The notes under the pieces: model-generated | What the model was told of the DNA's origin: nothing | Database searches by the model: none | Seen by the model: only the letters and a program-made list of their open reading frames with translations | Made by a program: the position numbers and the translations under genes | Origin: WHTI01 sp046715095 | GTDB lineage: Bacteria > Actinomycetota > CADDZG01 > WHSQ01 | Direction of reading: 5' to 3' | Length of the DNA stretch: 8,376 nucleotides | Assembly: GCA_046715095.1 (NCBI GenBank) | Contig: JBKJZQ010000143.1 | Coordinates: 1 to 8,376, forward strand | Shown here: one piece after another, positions 5,751 to 8,376 of the stretch | How the letters are laid out: every line of letters begins with the position of its first letter | How positions within the stretch are numbered: position 1 is the first letter of the stretch

Positions 5751-6545
5751 ATGCAGGACCGCGCTCTCGCGTCGCGTCCGGAGAGGATCATCGTCCCCGT
5801 ATTGCTGGGGCTTTCGTTCGTCGCCTGGTTGATGACCTCACAGCTCGGCGACGGTGCCATGCGCGTTGGGATACTCACCGGCGAAACCGGGATCCGTGAC
5901 ACGGCAATGACCGGTATGGACATGAGCGGTCACGCCATGGCCTTTCCGCTCTTCATCGCGACGTGGGTGGTCATGATGATCGCGATGATGTTTCCGGCGA
6001 TCGTGCCCGTCATCCTCATGGTGCATCGCTGGGCCAAAAGCCGCGGATTCGCCTCTCGAGTGACGATCCCGTTCGTCGGCGGTTACTTGCTGCTGTGGTC
6101 CGCGACCGGTGTGGCCGCTTACGCCTTCCTCGTGCAACTGGAGAACAATCTCGGGTCCGGGCCCGGTCTGGTACGAGTCGGAGGGGCACTGGTCGCGGGC
6201 GCCGGTATCTACCAGTTCACGCCGCTCAAGGACGCCTGCCTCAGGCAATGTCGTTCGCCGCTGTCCCTCCTGATGACGCACGCACCCGCGCTCCAGCGCG
6301 GCGTCGTCGGACGTCTCGTGGTCGGCGCCCGACACGGCGCCTATTGCCTCGGCTGTTGTTGGGGGTTGATGACCGTTCTCGTCTTGATCGGGATGATGAA
6401 CCTCGCGTGGATGGCAGCGGTGGCCGCGGTGATCGTCACGGAGAAGGTCTTGACGTCAGGGACAGGAGCAAGCCGCCTGTTCGGCTTGGTGCTCCTAATG
6501 TTCGGGGGCTCGATGCTGATCTCAGGCGTTGCGCTCTTCGTCTGA
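5751..6545 (+). CDS. DUF2182 (PpoB2/CopG5486-type) metal-binding integral membrane protein
   Basis: A 264-residue membrane protein with about six or seven hydrophobic helices: roughly residues 13-30, 64-92, 104-128, 142-156, 205-229 and 241-263. It has the DUF2182 signatures: the Met-rich helix WVVMMIAMMFPAIVPVILM (72-90), the CLRQC pair (Cys163, Cys167) before a proline, and the HGAYCLGCCWGLM block (195-207) with His195, Cys199, Cys202 and Cys203, followed by GMMNLAWM. A Met/His stretch, TGMDMSGHAM (54-63), lies outside or between the first two helices. Such Met/Cys/His clusters in membranes suggest copper or another soft metal; a family member, PpoB2, is described as a copper chaperone for a tyrosinase. 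No ribosome binding site is obvious, so translation may be coupled to the DUF1326 gene. Its 3' end overlaps the opposing NrtS-like gene by 24 bases. Confidence 0.88.
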   Translation: MQDRALASRPERIIVPVLLGLSFVAWLMTSQLGDGAMRVGILTGETGIRDTAMTGMDMSGHAMAFPLFIATWVVMMIAMMFPAIVPVILMVHRWAKSRGFASRVTIPFVGGYLLLWSATGVAAYAFLVQLENNLGSGPGLVRVGGALVAGAGIYQFTPLKDACLRQCRSPLSLLMTHAPALQRGVVGRLVVGARHGAYCLGCCWGLMTVLVLIGMMNLAWMAAVAAVIVTEKVLTSGTGASRLFGLVLLMFGGSMLISGVALFV

Positions 6546-6797
6546 TCGCGCGTCGAGAGCTTGACGGGCTCGCGCCGAGGCCAGCGTGGCCGATACGAAC
6601 CCGATGTTCGACACCGTAAAGGGGATGAGGTAGTTGAAAAGTACCCGGATCCATGTCGCTACGGTCGCATCGCCCGCTTGGATGACGGAGCCCTGATTGA
6701 TCAGCGAGAGGACCGTTCCCACCACGAGAGCCGTCGGAAGGCACCTCGCGAGTGCTGCCCGAGAACGAACGATCCGTTGAATCGCGTGTATTTGCAA
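6522..6797 (-). CDS. NrtS-like small membrane protein (putative nitrate/nitrite transporter family)
   Basis: A 91-residue protein with two membrane helices: CLPTALVVGTVLSLIN (19-34) and ATWIRVLFNYLIPFTVSN (47-64), extending to about residue 73. The INQG turn after helix one (33-36) and the YLIPFTVSNIG block of helix two (56-66) match the small NrtS family (typical pattern VGTxLxLINxGD...LTYLVPxxVS). The first start in the frame is a TTG at 6797 with no visible ribosome binding site; the frame is open only to an in-frame TAG at 6846-6848 and contains no ATG. The original start may therefore have been lost when the adjacent intron remnant arrived. The gene converges on the DUF2182 gene with a 24-base overlap, meaning both 3' ends are under double coding constraint. 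Transport of nitrate is inferred from the family name only. Confidence 0.7.
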   Translation of the reverse strand: MQIHAIQRIVRSRAALARCLPTALVVGTVLSLINQGSVIQAGDATVATWIRVLFNYLIPFTVSNIGFVSATLASARARQALDARSDEERNA

Positions 6798-6808
6798 AGC
6801 GCAAGGGC

Positions 6809-7058
6809 ATGGCCGGGACCGCTCGGCCCAACCACCCCGATGGGTCTAAGCCCATCGACAACGTGCGAAAACTCCAACGCTGGCTATGGACAGCAGCCAA
6901 GCAGTCACCGGGTCGCCGCTTCCATGCCCTTTACGACCGTATCCACAGGGGTGACGTCCTGCGGGAGGCATGGCGGCGGGTCCGGAGCAATCGAGGGGCA
7001 GCGGGGTCAGCGCCTTCATCGGTTGCGAGGCACCGTTCGCTATCGGGGGGCTGCGTAG
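6809..7058 (+). pseudogene. Group II intron reverse transcriptase/maturase with large internal deletion
   Basis: From the ATG at 6809 the frame reads MAGTARPNHPDGSKPIDNVR, then LQRWLWTAAKQSPGRRFHAL, YDRIHRGDVLREAWRRVRSN and RGAAG, ending at 7006. This is the N-terminal RT-0/RT-1 region of group II intron reverse transcriptases, which normally continues with VDG into the fingers. Immediately afterwards, from 7008 in a different frame, comes QRLHRLRGTVRYRGAA and a TAG at 7056-7058, resembling the C-terminal end of the same protein type. The polymerase motifs (YADD) and maturase domain are missing. A single deletion with a frame change explains the arrangement. N-terminal identification is strong, C-terminal moderate. 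Confidence 0.75.
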
Positions 7059-7080
7059 CTATGTCACGAAGACCATCGGT

Positions 7081-7113
7081 AAGCCGTGTGCGGGAAAACC
7101 GCACGCACGGTTT
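7081..7113 (+). ncRNA. Group II intron domain V
   Basis: The 33 bases fold into the classic domain V hairpin. The lower stem pairs 7082-7088 (AGCCGUG) with 7106-7112 (CACGGUU), the two-base bulge is C7104-G7105, and the upper stem pairs 7089-7093 with 7099-7103 around a GAAAA loop. The catalytic-triad AGC is at 7082-7084. Every expected element is present, so this part of the ribozyme has not decayed, although the loop has five bases if G7093 pairs with C7099. Confidence 0.88.
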
Positions 7114-7120
7114 GAAAGGG

Positions 7121-7163
7121 GGATGGGGAAACGGGTCCGCGTTGCGGACACCGCGCCCCTGAC
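7121..7163 (+). ncRNA. Group II intron domain VI and 3' end (approximate)
   Basis: After a short linker, GGGG (7125-7128) can pair with CCCC (7156-7159), and inside it GGGUCCGC (7133-7140) pairs with GCGGAC (7144-7149) and CC (7151-7152), leaving A7150 as a single bulged base as expected for the branch-point adenosine. The distance from A7150 to the AC at 7162-7163 (13 bases) is longer than the usual 7-8, so the exact boundary or branch point is uncertain. Confidence 0.5.
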
Positions 7164-7168
7164 TGGCC

Positions 7169-8230
7169 ATGGGGAGAGAAGAGGTCGATCTGGAGCGGAT
7201 CCTGGCCGTCGATGAGTTCACGGAACCGGCCCGGGCACTGATGGACCCCAAGGCTTTCGCGTACTTCTTCGGAGGCGCCGGTTACGAACTGACGCTGGCG
7301 GACAACATCGCCGCCTTCGGCCGCCGGCGCTTGCGACCGCGCGTTCTGAGGGGGATCACGGCGGTCGATACGCGCACGACGATGCTCGGACGAGAGGTCT
7401 CCTTTCCCGTGGCTTTCGCGCCGGCCGGCTTCAACCGCCTCGCTCATCCCGAAGGCGAGGTTGCGGTCACCCAGGCGGCGGCCGCGGCCCGGATAGTCCA
7501 CTGCTGTTCGACCTTCTCGTCCTGCACGATCGAAGACGTGGGGGCCGCGGGGGACCGTCCCTGGTTCCAGCTCTACGCGTCCTACGACCGGAGCGTTACG
7601 GATTCCCTCGTTCAGCGTGCGGAGGCTGCGGGATACCAGGCGATCGCGGTCACCGTCGATCTTCCGGTGGCCGGGTACCGGGACCAGGAGCTCAGGAACC
7701 ATTTCGTGGTGCCTCCCGAATTCTTCGCCAACATGAGGCCCGATATCGAGGGAGAGCTCGCCGATGTCGTCTTCAATGAGACGCATCAGGGACTGAACTG
7801 GAACGACATCGACCGGCTCCGTTCGGTGACCTCGCTACCCATCGTGCTCAAGGGGATCCTTACCGCCGAGGACGCGCGGATCGCGGTCGAGCACGGCGTG
7901 GACGGGATCATCGTCTCGAACCACGGCGGCCGCCAGCTGGACCGCTCGATCGCAGCCCTCGACGCTTTGGAGGAGGTGGTGCAAACGGCAGGCGACTCGT
8001 GCGAGGTGTACCTCGACGGAGGTGTGAGACGCGGGGTCGACGTGGTTACCGCCCTGGCCATGGGCGCACGCTCCGTCTTCGTCGGTCGCCCGTACCTCTA
8101 CGCCCTCGCGGCGGCGGGCCAAGCGGGCGTGTCCCGGTGCATCGAGATCCTGAGAGCCGAGACCGAGAAAGCCCTGCACCTGATGGGTGCCGCCCGCGTG
8201 GACGACCTGAGTCGTGACCAGGTCATCTAA
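7169..8230 (+). CDS. FMN-dependent alpha-hydroxy-acid oxidase/dehydrogenase (glycolate/lactate oxidase family)
   Basis: A 353-residue TIM-barrel flavoenzyme that oxidises 2-hydroxy acids to 2-oxo acids. Active-site residues, by comparison with spinach glycolate oxidase, are all present: Tyr32 (AYFFGGAGYELTL), Tyr136 (WFQLYA), Thr162/Asp164 (VTVDLP), Arg171, Lys228 (LPIVLKGI), the proton-abstracting His252 and Arg255 in SNHGGRQLD (250-258), and the FMN-phosphate block DGGVRRGVDVVTALAMGA (283-300) with VGRPYLY. Length is normal and the N-terminus (VDEF...) is complete. Which hydroxy acid it uses, and whether oxygen or another acceptor takes the electrons, cannot be told. There is no transmembrane segment, unlike LldD-type membrane enzymes. 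The ATG lies only about six bases after the intron remnant and has no clear ribosome binding site; an in-frame TGA at 7160-7162 excludes a longer start. Its TAA interlocks with the next gene's stop. Confidence 0.94.
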   Translation: MGREEVDLERILAVDEFTEPARALMDPKAFAYFFGGAGYELTLADNIAAFGRRRLRPRVLRGITAVDTRTTMLGREVSFPVAFAPAGFNRLAHPEGEVAVTQAAAAARIVHCCSTFSSCTIEDVGAAGDRPWFQLYASYDRSVTDSLVQRAEAAGYQAIAVTVDLPVAGYRDQELRNHFVVPPEFFANMRPDIEGELADVVFNETHQGLNWNDIDRLRSVTSLPIVLKGILTAEDARIAVEHGVDGIIVSNHGGRQLDRSIAALDALEEVVQTAGDSCEVYLDGGVRRGVDVVTALAMGARSVFVGRPYLYALAAAGQAGVSRCIEILRAETEKALHLMGAARVDDLSRDQVI

Positions 8231-8376
8231 CCCAGAAGTTCGGCGATGCGAGTGACTCCTTCGATGAGGTCGTCGTCCCCCAGCGCGTAGCTGAGGCGCG
8301 CGTAGCCGGGCGCTCCGAACCCCTCGCCCGGAACGATCGCGACCTTGACCTCGTCGAGGATGACCTCGGCAAGCTT
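8227..8376 (-). CDS. Class I/II PLP-dependent aminotransferase (aspartate aminotransferase type), C-terminal fragment
   Basis: The last 49 codons of a minus-strand gene cut by the window edge. It reads ILDEVKVAIVPGEGFGAPGY and then ARLSYALGDDDLIEGVTRIAELL before a TAG. The VAxVPGxxFG...G(Y/H)xRLSYA pattern is the end of fold-type I aspartate/aromatic aminotransferases; the Arg in ARLSYA is the residue that binds the substrate alpha-carboxylate in this family. The pyridoxal-binding lysine is outside the window, so activity and specificity cannot be judged. Its stop TAG (8227-8229) overlaps the TAA of the opposing hydroxy-acid oxidase gene, leaving no intergenic space. Confidence 0.92.
   Translation of the reverse strand, partial: KLAEVILDEVKVAIVPGEGFGAPGYARLSYALGDDDLIEGVTRIAELLG

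Larger units (their letters stand above)
6798..7163 (+). mobile_element. Collapsed group II intron (reverse transcriptase ends plus domains V-VI)
   Basis: The stretch holds the start of an intron-encoded reverse transcriptase, what appears to be its end, and a 3' ribozyme portion with a clear domain V, in the order of an intact group II intron but without the catalytic body of the enzyme. The 5' ribozyme domains I-III are absent: the NrtS-like gene occupies the sequence directly upstream. The remnant can neither splice nor move on its own. The left edge is set by the NrtS-like gene and the right edge is approximate (an AY-type end near 7162-7163). Confidence 0.8.

Noticed and set aside
6752..7162. 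Single 136-residue protein spanning the intron remnant
   Set aside because: Only its middle part matches reverse transcriptase; the last ~50 residues are translated from the domain V/VI ribozyme, so it is not a genuine protein.
7064..7786. Minus-strand open frame of 240 codons across the oxidase N-terminal half
   Set aside because: It is antisense to conserved flavoenzyme sequence and runs into the intron domain V; no family pattern is visible.
8371..8376. AAGCTT at the window's end as a cloning boundary
   Set aside because: It is a HindIII site, but the reading frame of the aminotransferase continues naturally through it; a six-base match at an edge is weak evidence of anything.
1..8376. 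CRISPR arrays, tRNA or rRNA genes
   Set aside because: No regularly spaced repeats, no cloverleaf with a T-arm consensus and no rRNA-like sequence were seen on either strand.

Overview
The window is high-G+C DNA with tightly packed genes. Protein styles (a GatCAB operon, a glycolate-oxidase-type flavoprotein, DUF1326/DUF2182 proteins, Tn554-type integrase remnants) suggest an uncultured Actinomycetota-like bacterium. This placement is an inference from gene style only; no rRNA or other marker is present.

Layout. (1) 1-2334, plus strand: the end of gatA, complete gatB, and a small SRPBCC-fold protein. They are chained by 4-base stop/start overlaps (ATGA, GTGA), so they look like one translationally coupled operon making the Asp/Glu-tRNA amidotransferase plus a passenger. 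(2) 2331-4007, minus strand: a membrane-anchored alkaline-phosphatase-superfamily hydrolase. Its catalytic core appears circularly permuted: the segment carrying the last metal-binding His and the usual C-terminal part of the fold lies before the nucleophile domain. All seven expected metal-ligand positions can still be assigned. (3) 4008-5095: no intact gene. It holds minus-strand wreckage of mobile elements: the C-terminus of an ISL3-like transposase, a frameshifted DUF6262-type accessory protein, and the frameshifted C-terminus of a Tn554-type integrase. (4) 5096-6797: a DUF1326 protein and a DUF2182 membrane protein on the plus strand, both rich in Cys/Met and probably linked to metal (copper?) handling. 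Converging on them is a small NrtS-like two-helix membrane protein. (5) 6798-7168: a collapsed group II intron. The first ~66 codons of its reverse transcriptase are joined to what looks like the last ~16, followed by a well-preserved domain V and a plausible domain VI. (6) 7169-8376: a complete FMN-dependent alpha-hydroxy-acid oxidase, converging on the C-terminus of a class I/II aminotransferase that runs off the window.

All three convergent gene pairs overlap at their 3' ends (two share a CTAA with interlocked stop codons, one overlaps by 24 bases), and I found no convincing intrinsic terminator. The most interesting item is the permuted phosphatase. Its only two cysteines sit at the two new ends of the domain, where a disulfide could close the ring that permutation opened. 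The mobile-element debris lies in both gene-free stretches and may mark sites of past rearrangement.
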